Origin: Lachnospiraceae bacterium XBD2001
GTDB taxonomy: Bacteria > Bacillota > Clostridia > Lachnospirales > Lachnospiraceae
Direction of reading: 5' to 3'
Assembly (NCBI GenBank): GCA_900116395.1
Contig: FPAN01000004.1
Span: 62,001-126,000 of the forward strand
DNA length: 64,000 nucleotides
Below are positions 1-9,411 of this stretch, piece by piece (within the stretch, counting starts at the first letter, position 1; every line of letters begins with the position of its first letter). The notes under the pieces were generated by a model that was given only the letters and a program-made list of their open reading frames with translations, did not search any database and was not told the DNA's origin. Position numbers and translations under genes: made by a program.

Positions 1-1190
1 TGCATCTTCCGCACGTACATCTTCTTATCCGCACGTTCGAAGATACATTGATAGCAGTAATCCGTATCCGGTCGATATTCTTCCATTCCGGAAGCAACTA
101 CAACAGCATCATAGTCATTATTGTAATCAATGACCTCCTCGAAACTTCGAAGCAGTTCCATACGATTTCTGTAGTCATCTCCTTCTAGGACCACAACGAA
201 TTCATCTCCGCCCACACGAAAAACCGGGCTATGCAGGAAAGTATTGCAAATCAGTCGACAGCCTTCCTTGATATAACGGTCTCCGGCTTCATGTCCCAGG
301 TGGTCGTTAACATCCTTCAGATTGTTCAAATCAAATACGATTACACCCAATTGCTGGATGCTCCGGCTGCTAATCCGCTCATCAATCTGCTGTTCAAATT
401 CGAAATAAGCATATTTGTTACGAACACCGGTCAGGGAATCGATATAGGCCATCTTCCTGACCTGTTCCAACTCCTCACGCTGACGTCGTTCTCTCGCTAG
501 CAGCAGTAACAGTTCCTCGTGTTTCTCTCTCTTCTCATCCTCCAAAACAAAGGTATGAAGCAAGCTAGAACCTAACATATATCCCATGCTAGAAAACGGA
601 AGCAACGGAAGCATTGCCTGTAGTGCCAAAAACATCGACACTAAGATTCCCGCCATGCCAATGGTATGGTAGCGATGGCAAAACGTATTATCACTCCGCC
701 GGCTAAACGCCAAGGCGTATATGCTGGTTACAAAATATAGTCCCGCCTGTGCATAGAGCTGTATATACCGAAAAAACAGAGCATGGAAAACACCTTCTGC
801 ATCAAAATCAAACATTACCGGTCGGAATATGTTCACCGTTAACATCACGCACTGTCCGCACAACAATACGAAACCAAGGCCCTTAAGCAACCGCCCGAAG
901 ATGTCCTTCCGTTGCAAATATAACACAACAAATCTAGTCCACAAAAAGATGGCAAGAATCAATGCCAGAAAATAAACCACTGTATCAATATAACAAAGGG
1001 TAATAAGCTGATATTCATAGAGAATTCCCCACAGAAAATCCGACAAATAGAATAAAAGAATGCCATACAAATACAACCGATACGGACGAATAATCGTCAA
1101 CGACTCGGTATAATCATTCTTAATGAGTACATCAAAATTAACAACCACAAGTAGCATGATTGCCAATACTGCAAAGGATGAATATAGCAT
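1..1190 (-). CDS. membrane diguanylate cyclase (GGDEF), 3' end beyond window
   Basis: About 396 codons are visible; the C-terminus runs off the left edge. The start ATG at 1190-1188 follows a GGGGAG ribosome site by six bases. The first ~240 residues form several hydrophobic segments (a 7TM-like sensor), followed by a short Arg/Glu-rich coiled coil and a GGDEF domain. Visible motifs are DSLTGVRNK at the domain start, FDLNNLKDVNDHLGHEAGD, and the active-site loop RVGGDEF. The family makes c-di-GMP from two GTP. The position of the usual RxxD inhibitory site just upstream of GGDEF reads FLHS, so product inhibition through that site is unlikely. It lies downstream of the pot terminator and is probably transcribed alone. 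Confidence 0.9.
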   Translation of the reverse strand, partial: MLYSSFAVLAIMLLVVVNFDVLIKNDYTESLTIIRPYRLYLYGILLFYLSDFLWGILYEYQLITLCYIDTVVYFLALILAIFLWTRFVVLYLQRKDIFGRLLKGLGFVLLCGQCVMLTVNIFRPVMFDFDAEGVFHALFFRYIQLYAQAGLYFVTSIYALAFSRRSDNTFCHRYHTIGMAGILVSMFLALQAMLPLLPFSSMGYMLGSSLLHTFVLEDEKREKHEELLLLLARERRQREELEQVRKMAYIDSLTGVRNKYAYFEFEQQIDERISSRSIQQLGVIVFDLNNLKDVNDHLGHEAGDRYIKEGCRLICNTFLHSPVFRVGGDEFVVVLEGDDYRNRMELLRSFEEVIDYNNDYDAVVVASGMEEYRPDTDYCYQCIFERADKKMYVRKM

Positions 1191-1234
1191 AGGCGTCTCC
1201 CCTTCATGTGCCCACCGTTCTATCTCCTAGCCTT

Positions 1235-1240
1235 ATTATA
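1235..1240 (-). promoter_or_regulatory. possible -10 box for the GGDEF gene
   Basis: A perfect TATAAT lies on the minus strand about 45 bases upstream of the start codon, immediately after the U-tract of the potD terminator. No good -35 is visible, so this is a weak call. Confidence 0.4.
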
Positions 1241-1249
1241 ACAAAAAAC

Positions 1250-1290
1250 GTATGAAAAAAAGAGACCGAATGCAAAATACATTCGGTCTC
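1250..1290 (-). terminator. rho-independent terminator after potD
   Basis: An 11-bp perfect stem (1262-1272 with 1280-1290, GAGACCGAATG arms) with a 7-nt loop is followed on the minus strand by a run of T residues (1255-1261). It closes the potABCD operon. Confidence 0.88.
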
Positions 1291-1301
1291 CTATTAACCT
1301 T

Positions 1302-2702
1302 TTAATCAAAGAACTTCGTTACATCAAAGCAACGAATATTGGTCCACATCTGTGCGATGCGGTCATTGGCATCTCCCTCGAAGTAACGCATAACAACGGA
1401 ACGCTGCAACACTTCTTCCGGTGGATACTGGGTGAACAGCTGTCGGTTCATCTGCTCTTCCGGAGCGGTAATCACATGAGGTGCATCTTCACCGAAGAAG
1501 TAACCCAAATCATATTCCACCGCTTCCTCATCGTCTTCCGCACCATAGTTGTAATTCAAATACTGGTAAACTAAGGTGTTATCCGCATCTCCGGCAATCG
1601 GAGAAGTATAACCGATGTAATACATATTACGGATAGCATTGTCCGGACGAGATAAGAAGTTGATGAACGCTTCGGCTGCCTGCTGCTTCTTGGCATCATC
1701 ACCGATACCGTTCTTCATCATAACCCAGCCATCGAACCAGAGGTTCGTGCACTCGCTTGGAACGGAATATGCCAGTTCCACGCCGTCCTCTTCCGCCTGG
1801 TCCATGGTATAAACCGCATCTCCGGACCACTGCAGGTTGGCAAGTACCTTACCGGTTACCATGTCTGCCTTACCACTATCGGTCTCTAAGGAATATACAT
1901 TCTCACGCATATCAGACAAAATATCCTCTACCTGGTCCACGGTCTCCTGGGACGTATCGTTCATACGCTCGGAGAGCACATCCTGGTAATCTTCCTGTGC
2001 TAAGAACTCTTCGGATTCAAAATCCTCGGCATTTAAGATTGCAAGTCCGGCAAAATAGGAATCACGGATACTGTCCTTCATAGTAACCTGCTTGGCATAC
2101 TTCGGATTCATAAGAATATCGTAATGCTGAACTTCTTCCGCAGTAAGCTCCGCCGGATTATACACAATACCCAAGGTTCCCCACATATAACATCCCGCAT
2201 ATTCGGAGATGGTGTGGCCACCCATGGATAATTCAGTAAACACATCCTTAATATACTTGGAAACATATCTGGAGTAATAATTCTCCTCAACGCTCTCATC
2301 GAAGAACCCCTCTGACAAAGGCATCAGACGGTCTTCCTTCATTAATTTCATAATCATGTATTCGGACGGACATACCACATCGAATACATCTCCCAGACTC
2401 ATCTGGTTATACAATTCTTCGTTGGTACCATAGGTAGAATACTCTACACGGACTTTCTGGCCATAGGTCTCTTCGTACCATGCTTCGAAGTCGTCTACCA
2501 AAGCATTCTCACCGAGAATCTTCGTACCATCTTCCAACTCAATGGTCTCATCCTCATCCCAGTCGCCTTCGTCAATGTACTCTTCACAGTTGGCCACACG
2601 AAGCACAATCTCATCGGAGGCAGTCTGTTCAGTCTTGGAACATCCCACCAGCGGAAGCATCATACAAACGGTCAAAAGACCGGCAATCACACGTCGTCTC
2701 AT
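1302..2702 (-). CDS. potD: spermidine/putrescine-binding lipoprotein PotD
   Basis: 466 residues. A lipoprotein signal ends in the lipobox LVGC, with the lipidated Cys at 21. The rest is a PotD/PotF-type extracellular solute-binding protein (family 1 fold), with features such as DVVCPSEYMI, GIVYNPAEL and NAIRNMYYIGYTSP. It should capture polyamines outside the membrane and hand them to PotBC. It is longer than E. coli PotD (about 350), with an acidic N-terminal insert (EEYIDEGDWDEDE) that suits a cationic ligand, although that link is inference. It is the last gene of potA-potB-potC-potD; its ATG overlaps the potC stop by four bases (translational coupling) behind GAGGAGGG. Confidence 0.93.
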   Translation of the reverse strand: MRRRVIAGLLTVCMMLPLVGCSKTEQTASDEIVLRVANCEEYIDEGDWDEDETIELEDGTKILGENALVDDFEAWYEETYGQKVRVEYSTYGTNEELYNQMSLGDVFDVVCPSEYMIMKLMKEDRLMPLSEGFFDESVEENYYSRYVSKYIKDVFTELSMGGHTISEYAGCYMWGTLGIVYNPAELTAEEVQHYDILMNPKYAKQVTMKDSIRDSYFAGLAILNAEDFESEEFLAQEDYQDVLSERMNDTSQETVDQVEDILSDMRENVYSLETDSGKADMVTGKVLANLQWSGDAVYTMDQAEEDGVELAYSVPSECTNLWFDGWVMMKNGIGDDAKKQQAAEAFINFLSRPDNAIRNMYYIGYTSPIAGDADNTLVYQYLNYNYGAEDDEEAVEYDLGYFFGEDAPHVITAPEEQMNRQLFTQYPPEEVLQRSVVMRYFEGDANDRIAQMWTNIRCFDVTKFFD

Positions 2703-3502
2703 CTGTTGCCCTCCTCACTCGCCTTGTCGCGACCGGCTAAGTTACTGATGACAACTGCTACCGCGATCACAACGAAAATAACGGTAGACAATGCCCAAAG
2801 TGCCGTCTTAATCTCTGTCTGAGAGCCTTTTGTTGCATTTACAACGTAAGTACTGATGGTATCAAATACTGCAGGCTTGGTATAGGTTGCGATGAAGTAA
2901 TCATCCAAAGACAACATAATTGCTGTCATAAAACCGGAAATCATACCCGGCAACACTTCACGGAAGACCACCTTCTGTAATGCCTGGCGCGGCGTGCATC
3001 CAAGATCCAATGCAGCCTCGTAGAGCCGGGGATCCATCTGTTTCAGACGAGGTAAAACAGACAGGTATACAAACGGTGTACACAACGTCATCTGTCCGAT
3101 AACAAGCGGAATATAGGTATTCTTGTCCATTCCGAAGAAGACAATCAACAGAATACAGATGGAAAAACCGGTGACAACATCTGCATTCACAACCGGGATT
3201 TGGTTCGCCAAATCATAAGCCATGCGATGACGCTTCTTGCTGTAGAAAGCACCAATGGCACCTAAGGTACCAAGGATGGTGGATAGCACAGAAACAATCA
3301 ATGCCAATCCGAAGGTTCCGGTAATAATGGAAACCAAGTCCTCATTGGTAAATAAGGTCACATAATTCTGCAGAGAGAATCCACGAACCTGTCCGATCAT
3401 GGTTGCTTCGGTAAAACTGTATACCGCCAATACCAGAATCGGTGCATACAGGAATAACAACACCACAAATAACCAAGCACTTGCTGTTACACGCTTTCTC
3501 AT
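2699..3502 (-). CDS. potC: polyamine ABC transporter permease PotC
   Basis: 267 residues with six predicted membrane segments, of the PotC/binding-protein-dependent permease family. The EAA loop that contacts the ATPase is visible as EAALDLGCTPRQALQKVVFREVLPG around residues 160-185. It forms the translocation channel with PotB. The start overlaps the potB stop (ATGA-type junction) and has AGGAGGTG seven bases upstream. Length and motifs are normal for the family. Confidence 0.93.
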   Translation of the reverse strand: MRKRVTASAWLFVVLLFLYAPILVLAVYSFTEATMIGQVRGFSLQNYVTLFTNEDLVSIITGTFGLALIVSVLSTILGTLGAIGAFYSKKRHRMAYDLANQIPVVNADVVTGFSICILLIVFFGMDKNTYIPLVIGQMTLCTPFVYLSVLPRLKQMDPRLYEAALDLGCTPRQALQKVVFREVLPGMISGFMTAIMLSLDDYFIATYTKPAVFDTISTYVVNATKGSQTEIKTALWALSTVIFVVIAVAVVISNLAGRDKASEEGNR

Positions 3503-4284
3503 AGGATGGCACCTCCTTCCTCGGTATCGGCGCCGGCCTTCTTGCTAATCCAGGAAAGCAAGCCGATTAAGAGCAGGAGCACCGTGGAAATCATGGAGCC
3601 ATCGTGCCAGTTGTAGGCTGCGAAGTAGCTTCCAATCAAGCTTCCCATGATGTAAGTGCTGTTGTACATCATATCCAACACAACGTAGTTGGTCATGGCC
3701 GGTAAGAAGACCATGGTTACACCGCTGACAATGCCCGGCATAGACAGCGGAATCATTACACGCCAGATTACAACCGCATCGGACGCACCCAGGTCACGGG
3801 CTGCATCAATGAGCTGATGATCCATTTTCTCCAAGGTATTGTAAAGCGGTAATACCATGAATGGCAGGAAGTCATAGGTCATACCAACAATGGTGTTAAA
3901 AAACGGATGGTATGCCAAATTGCCTTCCAAGAAGCTTAAAATCTCCTTCATTGCAGTCAGACGCAGGGTGAAGTTAATCCACATCGGAAGCACAATGATT
4001 AACAACCATGCTGCACCATGAGGAATACGTCCCTTCGCCAAAAAGTATGCCGTCGGATATGCAATCAGTAAGCATAATCCGGTAGTAATGATAGCAATGA
4101 CAAAACTGTACAGTAAGGTTCCAAGCGCCTTACCGTTGGTAAAAAACTGTGCAAAATTCTCGAGGGTAAACTGACCGGAGCCGTTGGTAAATGCATAGTA
4201 GAGCACAACCAACAGTGGCAGTACCACGAAAATCAGCAAAAATAGGGCATACGGAATCCCTAATTGCTTTCTGGTAAATGCCAT
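3499..4284 (-). CDS. potB: polyamine ABC transporter permease PotB
   Basis: 261 residues with six membrane segments, PotB/PotH-type. The EAA loop reads DAARDLGASDAVVIWRVMIPLSMPG near residues 155-180. It partners PotC in the membrane. The gene begins ten bases after potA behind a clear TAGGAGGGG, so it is within the same transcript. Confidence 0.93.
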   Translation of the reverse strand: MAFTRKQLGIPYALFLLIFVVLPLLVVLYYAFTNGSGQFTLENFAQFFTNGKALGTLLYSFVIAIITTGLCLLIAYPTAYFLAKGRIPHGAAWLLIIVLPMWINFTLRLTAMKEILSFLEGNLAYHPFFNTIVGMTYDFLPFMVLPLYNTLEKMDHQLIDAARDLGASDAVVIWRVMIPLSMPGIVSGVTMVFLPAMTNYVVLDMMYNSTYIMGSLIGSYFAAYNWHDGSMISTVLLLLIGLLSWISKKAGADTEEGGAIL

Positions 4285-4293
4285 GGTCCCCTC

Positions 4294-5727
4294 CTATCGA
4301 ACAACTCTGTAAGTAATCTTATCTGCAGGAACAATAACGCTGACATAATCGCCTACGTTCCACAGATCATCATCGTTAACATAGTAATCCCAGTCGTTCT
4401 CACTTCGTACGGTGTAGCTGTAGTGGTCACCCTTGTAGATAATGGAAGCAATATATCCGTTGACAATGCCGGTATCCGGAACATCGGACAGATCCGCATC
4501 GGAGGACTCGAAGGAAACAGATACCTTGGTGCCTTCTACGGAAAGCGGCTTCTTGTCACGGCCAACCAATACACCGTCGTTCATGGAGCTTCCGGCAAAG
4601 AGCTTGGTAACATCCGGCTCGAAGGTGGCATCCTCGAACTCTACCTTGTACTCAGCGTTCATCACACCTTCGTAGTGGTTCTTACTCATATCGTAAGCCA
4701 TGAGATGGATAGCATTCGGTGCAATGGATACACCTACCACATCCCCTGCGCTATAAGGCTGATCACTGCGAGCCTCAATCTCATACTTGCCGTACTGTAC
4801 CTGATTCTCATAGAAGGTACCCTTGAATACGGAAGTAAGAATGGTTCCGTCAAAATTGCCTGCGCCGGCAGCTACCAGATGGATGTTCTCCGGACGAACC
4901 ACTGCATCAATCTTGGTTCCCACTTCGTTGGTCTCTTCGCATGGGAACTTGGTATCACAGAAAGTCACCTCATGCTCACCGGTCATAAATCCGGTAAAAA
5001 TATTACTCTCACCGATAAAATCGGCTACATACGCATTCTCCGGACGCTTATAAATATCCTCCGGGGAACCAACCTGCATAATCAGTCCATCGTCCATAAC
5101 AACGATAAGGTCAGACATGGTAAGTGCCTCTTCCTGATCATGGGTAACATAGATAAAGGTAATGCCTAACTCCTCATGCATTCTCTTTAACTCAAGCTGC
5201 ATCTCACGACGCATTTTATAATCCAAAGCACCCAGCGGCTCATCCAAAAGCAGGATCTCCGGTTCGTTGACAATGGCACGTGCAATGGCGATACGCTGCT
5301 GCTGGCCACCGGAAAGAGTGCTGACTTTACGCTTCTCAAAGCCTTCCAGATCTACGATATCCAGTACGCGCTTGACCTTCGCGTCAATCTCATCCTTCGG
5401 TAACTTCTTCAGTTTCAATCCGAAAGCAATGTTATCGTAGATGTTCATGTACGGAAATAATGCATACTTCTGGAAAACGGTATTGATTGGTCGCTTATTG
5501 GGCGGAAGTTCACCAATGTTCTTACCGTGAAGCAGAATCTCTCCACTTGTTGGAAGTTCAAAACCTCCAATCATTCGTAACAAAGTTGTCTTGCCACAAC
5601 CGGACGGTCCCAGCAAGGTCACGAATGCACCCTTCGGAATCTCGAGATTGAAGTCCTCGATACCAAAAACACTATTGTCATAGGTTTTGTGGATACCTTT
5701 GAACTCAATGATGTTGGTTTGTTCCAT
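4294..5727 (-). CDS. potA: polyamine ABC transporter ATPase PotA, with extended C-terminus
   Basis: 477 residues from the ATG at 5727 (MEQTNIIEF). ATPase motifs are Walker A GPSGCGKTT (40-48), the ABC signature LSGGQQQR (138-145) and Walker B ILLLDEP (158-164), followed by the D-loop and ATHDQ-type switch. It drives polyamine import with PotBCD. An alternative start ATG at 5748 has its own AAGGGG and cannot be excluded. The protein is about 100 residues longer than usual PotA (about 350-380). The extra part after the first TOBE-like region (SAGDVVGVSIAPNAIHLM) ends in a second TOBE-like stretch (WNVGDYVSVIVPADKI). It is first in the operon, 100 bases after the predicted start of transcription. 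Confidence 0.93.
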   Translation of the reverse strand: MEQTNIIEFKGIHKTYDNSVFGIEDFNLEIPKGAFVTLLGPSGCGKTTLLRMIGGFELPTSGEILLHGKNIGELPPNKRPINTVFQKYALFPYMNIYDNIAFGLKLKKLPKDEIDAKVKRVLDIVDLEGFEKRKVSTLSGGQQQRIAIARAIVNEPEILLLDEPLGALDYKMRREMQLELKRMHEELGITFIYVTHDQEEALTMSDLIVVMDDGLIMQVGSPEDIYKRPENAYVADFIGESNIFTGFMTGEHEVTFCDTKFPCEETNEVGTKIDAVVRPENIHLVAAGAGNFDGTILTSVFKGTFYENQVQYGKYEIEARSDQPYSAGDVVGVSIAPNAIHLMAYDMSKNHYEGVMNAEYKVEFEDATFEPDVTKLFAGSSMNDGVLVGRDKKPLSVEGTKVSVSFESSDADLSDVPDTGIVNGYIASIIYKGDHYSYTVRSENDWDYYVNDDDLWNVGDYVSVIVPADKITYRVVR

Positions 5728-5772
5728 TCTTTGTTTTCTCCCTTTCATCAAGCGCCCCTTTTCTAGTAAAAT

Positions 5773-5854
5773 AAAACCCTCTTTAGCACTTGATTTCTCT
5801 ATGATTTCTTAGATTTTTACATCTAGATAATCATATATGCTAAAGAGGGTTTTT
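5773..5854 (-). terminator. long stem-loop terminator after the ABC-2 exporter gene
   Basis: A 16-bp perfect inverted repeat (5839-5854 with 5773-5788, AAACCCTCTTTAGCA arms) encloses a 50-nt loop with a small internal stem, and the minus-strand 3' side is followed by TTTTATTTTAC. The + strand side is also T-rich. The loop is unusually long for a terminator. Confidence 0.65.
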
Positions 5855-5859
5855 TCAAT
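5831..5859 (-). promoter_or_regulatory. sigma-A-like promoter of potABCD
   Basis: TTGAAA (5859-5854), 17-bp spacer, TATGAT (5836-5831), placing transcription start near 5824. The -35 and spacer lie inside one arm of the long terminator hairpin of the upstream exporter operon, so transcripts starting here carry only the other arm. Confidence 0.7.
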
Positions 5860-5896
5860 TAAAATTTTATAAAATTTATTCCGTGTTTTTCGCGGC

Positions 5897-8116
5897 CTAC
5901 CAAGACTCTTCGTTGAATTCCGCGAGAATCTTTTTCGGGACATCGGAAATGGATATTGCAAACGGTGCAGCATTCTCAATATCGTAGAATTCATCTCCAT
6001 ATTCCCCGTACAGGGTCACCGACAAATACGCTTCCTGACCGTAGATTTTCCAGTCGTGCTCACAATCCAAATGTGCCTTGGAGACCAACCGTTCCATCAC
6101 CTCCGGCTCGGAATAGTACAAGTCGCCGGAGTAGTACTTATCTCCGTCCTGGTATCCTCCATAGATATTTACCTGTGTCAGAACCTCTGTCGGGATCTCG
6201 GAACTATGATATGCCCCCTGGTCTTCCAGATACGTAATCGTATTGGTAAAATCCGCATATACCGGATATGTGACGCTTACAGAGAACGTGTTCTCCGTGT
6301 AAATACTGAGATATCCGATGGCGTACTTGTTCTTCAACTTGGAGAAATTCAAGCTACGCAAGTCCTTCTCATAGGCGTCCATCAAGCCGTTGATGACAGA
6401 CTCTTTGTTCTCCAGTTCAATGGAACCAAGTCCATAACAATACTCCGCATGGAAATGGGCAATATCACCGTTGGCAGCTGCCCGTGCATCATCCACACGG
6501 TACACCGGCTTCCGGTATTCGTCGCATCCCACCAAACGATTCATCAGATCTTCATCCACATCCTCCGGAATGGTAATGTTCCTTGCAACAATGGAACCGT
6601 CCTTCATATGGAACATGATGACCGCCGAATAAGGGCTATAGAAGTCATCACTGTGAACCATATCTACCCGATTCTTCATTCCCAAACGGGCAATCTGAAT
6701 TCCCGCATCCACATCGGTAAGGTGCATATTCGCTTCCATGTAGTTATCACGGCTCATATCCGCACCGCCATAGAGGTGGAAGATATCTGCCGGTGCATAA
6801 TAGCCGGAGTCGTAATTCGCATAGTACTGCTGGTTCGAAGCATCAAAAAATACGACATCCCGAATCTGGCTTTCCTTCGGAACATAACGATCGTACCCAA
6901 GGATATCCATACGGAACACAAGGAAAAATGCAAAGGACAACACCAACGCCACCGGAATCTGCCAAGCACGTTTGCAACAAGCCTTGATATTACCGTTACA
7001 GATGCATTCTGTAATCATACAGAAACATACAATCACCAGAATCACCATCACCACGGTCAACACGCCAATGGTCTTGTATACCTGATTGAAGGTAATATCC
7101 ATAATCAGACCGGTCACTGCGCCAAGCGGAACTGCAATCAAAAGCTTGGTAGCACCTTCCATCCAACGATATACCAGTCCCTGTCCCACGCTCTCACTTC
7201 TGCGATGCATGAATGCTGCATAGGCCAAGATTAGAAAAACTACGCCGATTACAATGCTTGCAACCTCCACATACCAAAAGCTCTTCAAGCAAGAGCACAG
7301 CATCTTCCAATCCGTCACGCCGTTTCTCTGTAATCCGGCTGCAATGTTACGTCCACTGAAATAGTTCGCCAGTGGCGACGTCAACCAGACTTTTGCTTTC
7401 TGAAGCACTGACAATCCACTGTAATAATAGTACGTTGCAAAATAGGTCTGACGGAACTCCTCTACAAATCCTCGATATACTGCTTCCGCAACAAGAATGA
7501 TGCCCGCCATCAATGCGGAAACCACTGTATTTTTGCTAATAGCAGCTGCCAGGATGGAAATGTTATATACCCCGAAAAACAGGATAATCAAACGTAGGAA
7601 TTCCAACAAAATCTCGACCAGAACCGGACCGTTCATACCGCCGTACATAGCGCCGATTGCAATACCCACAATCGTTGCAATGGACCAAATAGATAAGAAA
7701 ATGCGGAATCCGTTCCAGTAAATTCCGGAAAAACGCTTGCTACGCTTGATTGGCTGTGACTCGAAGAAGTCCATGGTCTGCATCTTATGCAAATACGCAA
7801 ATCCTTCCAACCCCATGATCACAGCAAGAACCACAACAATGAAAAATGACAGATTACAGAATCCGTAAAAATGACGCACATAATCCGCCATTCCCGGCAT
7901 AGTCATTGTCTCATCGCTCATAGCACGCATATTCAGCATGGCTTCTGACACATACTGTTTCTGCTTGGACAGATATAATAGGCCGCCAATCACGTAGTAG
8001 GCAATGGCTCCCATAACTGTAAACGCAATAATCCAGAGACGATGCTTCATCATCTGAATCTGCGGATTCAACAATCTGTGTTCTTTATTAAGCAAGGATG
8101 ATTTTGCGGATGTCAT
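5897..8116 (-). CDS. ABC-2 type exporter permease with extracytoplasmic domain
   Basis: 739 residues. Hydrophobic segments occupy roughly 28-400 (about nine), and the last ~340 residues form a hydrophilic domain anchored by a final membrane helix near 385-400. The layout matches the YtrC/D-like permeases that sit beside a GntR-YtrA regulator. It probably exports a peptide or antimicrobial, or acts in envelope-stress defence (inference from context). Its start overlaps the ATPase gene by 29 bases and has a strong CGGAGGTGG inside that gene. The C-terminal domain is reminiscent of DUF6449 but I cannot confirm that. Confidence 0.8.
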   Translation of the reverse strand: MTSAKSSLLNKEHRLLNPQIQMMKHRLWIIAFTVMGAIAYYVIGGLLYLSKQKQYVSEAMLNMRAMSDETMTMPGMADYVRHFYGFCNLSFFIVVVLAVIMGLEGFAYLHKMQTMDFFESQPIKRSKRFSGIYWNGFRIFLSIWSIATIVGIAIGAMYGGMNGPVLVEILLEFLRLIILFFGVYNISILAAAISKNTVVSALMAGIILVAEAVYRGFVEEFRQTYFATYYYYSGLSVLQKAKVWLTSPLANYFSGRNIAAGLQRNGVTDWKMLCSCLKSFWYVEVASIVIGVVFLILAYAAFMHRRSESVGQGLVYRWMEGATKLLIAVPLGAVTGLIMDITFNQVYKTIGVLTVVMVILVIVCFCMITECICNGNIKACCKRAWQIPVALVLSFAFFLVFRMDILGYDRYVPKESQIRDVVFFDASNQQYYANYDSGYYAPADIFHLYGGADMSRDNYMEANMHLTDVDAGIQIARLGMKNRVDMVHSDDFYSPYSAVIMFHMKDGSIVARNITIPEDVDEDLMNRLVGCDEYRKPVYRVDDARAAANGDIAHFHAEYCYGLGSIELENKESVINGLMDAYEKDLRSLNFSKLKNKYAIGYLSIYTENTFSVSVTYPVYADFTNTITYLEDQGAYHSSEIPTEVLTQVNIYGGYQDGDKYYSGDLYYSEPEVMERLVSKAHLDCEHDWKIYGQEAYLSVTLYGEYGDEFYDIENAAPFAISISDVPKKILAEFNEESW

Positions 8117-8993
8117 ATCCTACCACCTCCGTTTCGCTAATGAAGATTTCTTCCAAGGTCAGCGGCAACATCTCACAGAAAATGTTGGAAATACCACCCA
8201 TAATCATCTCTAACTCCGCACGGCTCTTGCGTACCGTGTAGATATGAAGCTTACCTTGCTGCTTATGAATCAAAACATCGCACTGCTTCTCAAACTTCTG
8301 CTGCTGTTCTTCGTTGGCAAATACCACCTGTACCTTCTGGATGCTTAACTTCATATCGTTAATATCCTTAGACAAAAGCGCGCCACCCTGATGTAACAAG
8401 CCCACATGGTCACAGATATCTTCCAACTCACGCAAATTGTGGGAAGTCAGAATCGGTGTTAATCCACGCTCTTCCATGTCCTTGGCAAACAAACTCTTGG
8501 TGGCCTGACGCATGACCGGATCCAAGCCATCAAAGGTCTCATCACAGAAGAGATACTTGGTCCGAGCGGAGATTCCGATAATGATGGCCAACTGCTTCTT
8601 CATACCCTTGGAGAATCCGCTAATCTTACGCTTCTTATCCAACTGGAAATTGGTCAGAAGATGTAAAAACCGTTGCATATCAAACTCCGGATATACGCTG
8701 GCATAGTATTCCCCCATCTCAAGAGGTGTACTGTTTGGAAAATAGTAAGGATCATCCGGGATAAAAAACAACTTGCTCTTGGCAATCGGATTATCTGTTA
8801 CTATCTGATCATCTATACGAATCTCTCCCTCATCCGGAGTCAATACGCCACACATCATACGAAGAAGTGTTGTCTTACCGGCGCCGTTAGTACCGACCAT
8901 ACCGAAGACTTCGTGCTCCTGCATGCGCAGAGAAAGATTCTTCACTGCCATTTGGGTCCCATAGGACTTGCTGACATTGTTAATCTCTATCAT
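8088..8993 (-). CDS. ABC transporter ATP-binding protein (YtrB-like)
   Basis: 301 residues. Walker A GTNGAGKTT (near 34-42), a signature of the form FSKGMKKQLA, and Walker B KYLFCDETFDGLD are present. This degenerate signature and the CDE Walker B are typical of the single-domain ATPases of ABC-2 exporters regulated by YtrA. It powers the 739-residue permease encoded just downstream. It overlaps the gntR stop by four bases. Confidence 0.9.
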   Translation of the reverse strand: MIEINNVSKSYGTQMAVKNLSLRMQEHEVFGMVGTNGAGKTTLLRMMCGVLTPDEGEIRIDDQIVTDNPIAKSKLFFIPDDPYYFPNSTPLEMGEYYASVYPEFDMQRFLHLLTNFQLDKKRKISGFSKGMKKQLAIIIGISARTKYLFCDETFDGLDPVMRQATKSLFAKDMEERGLTPILTSHNLRELEDICDHVGLLHQGGALLSKDINDMKLSIQKVQVVFANEEQQQKFEKQCDVLIHKQQGKLHIYTVRKSRAELEMIMGGISNIFCEMLPLTLEEIFISETEVVGYDIRKIILA

Positions 8994-9352
8994 TTCCCCG
9001 TCCTTTCCAATGCACGTGTTACAAGTGCATCCAAATTCATATCCAGACGCTTTGCCTCCTGCAGCAGTTCCACTAACTGGTCGGTCAGTTCCTCCTGTCG
9101 TTCCTGCTTCAGAGACTGATTATTCTTAACGAAATTCCCGCGTCCCTTCACTGTATAAATAAACCCCTGTCGCTCCAACTCCATAAATGCCTTCTGTACA
9201 GTATTGGGATTCGTGGACAATTCCATGGCTAAGTTACGCACGGATGGCATCTGTGCATCCTCTTCCAAAGCGCCTATCAAAATCAAATGCTTATAGTAAT
9301 CTACAATCTGCTCGTAGATCGGTCTTCCATCCTGGTAGTCAATAATGGCCAT
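8990..9352 (-). CDS. GntR-family transcriptional regulator, YtrA subfamily
   Basis: 120 residues: an N-terminal winged helix of the GntR family (RPIYEQIVDYYKHLILIGAL, MPSVRNLAMELSTNPNTVQKAF) and a short C-terminal dimerisation segment, as in YtrA. It is the first gene of its operon and presumably represses it through the palindrome at 9412-9436. Start ATG follows AAAGGAGG by seven bases. Confidence 0.92.
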   Translation of the reverse strand: MAIIDYQDGRPIYEQIVDYYKHLILIGALEEDAQMPSVRNLAMELSTNPNTVQKAFMELERQGFIYTVKGRGNFVKNNQSLKQERQEELTDQLVELLQEAKRLDMNLDALVTRALERTGK

Positions 9353-9411
9353 GCTTCGTCCTCCTTTCCGTGTATTCTCCTAGCATCTTATCTTGCAACA
9401 TTTCTGTTTTA

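Noticed and set aside
4264..5169. Long plus-strand open frame opposite potA
   Set aside because: It is antisense to a clear, motif-complete ATPase gene and its translation has no domain character.
6056..7234. 392-codon plus-strand open frame opposite the ABC-2 permease
   Set aside because: His/Ile/Val-rich antisense translation with no motif; an effect of codon use in the real gene.
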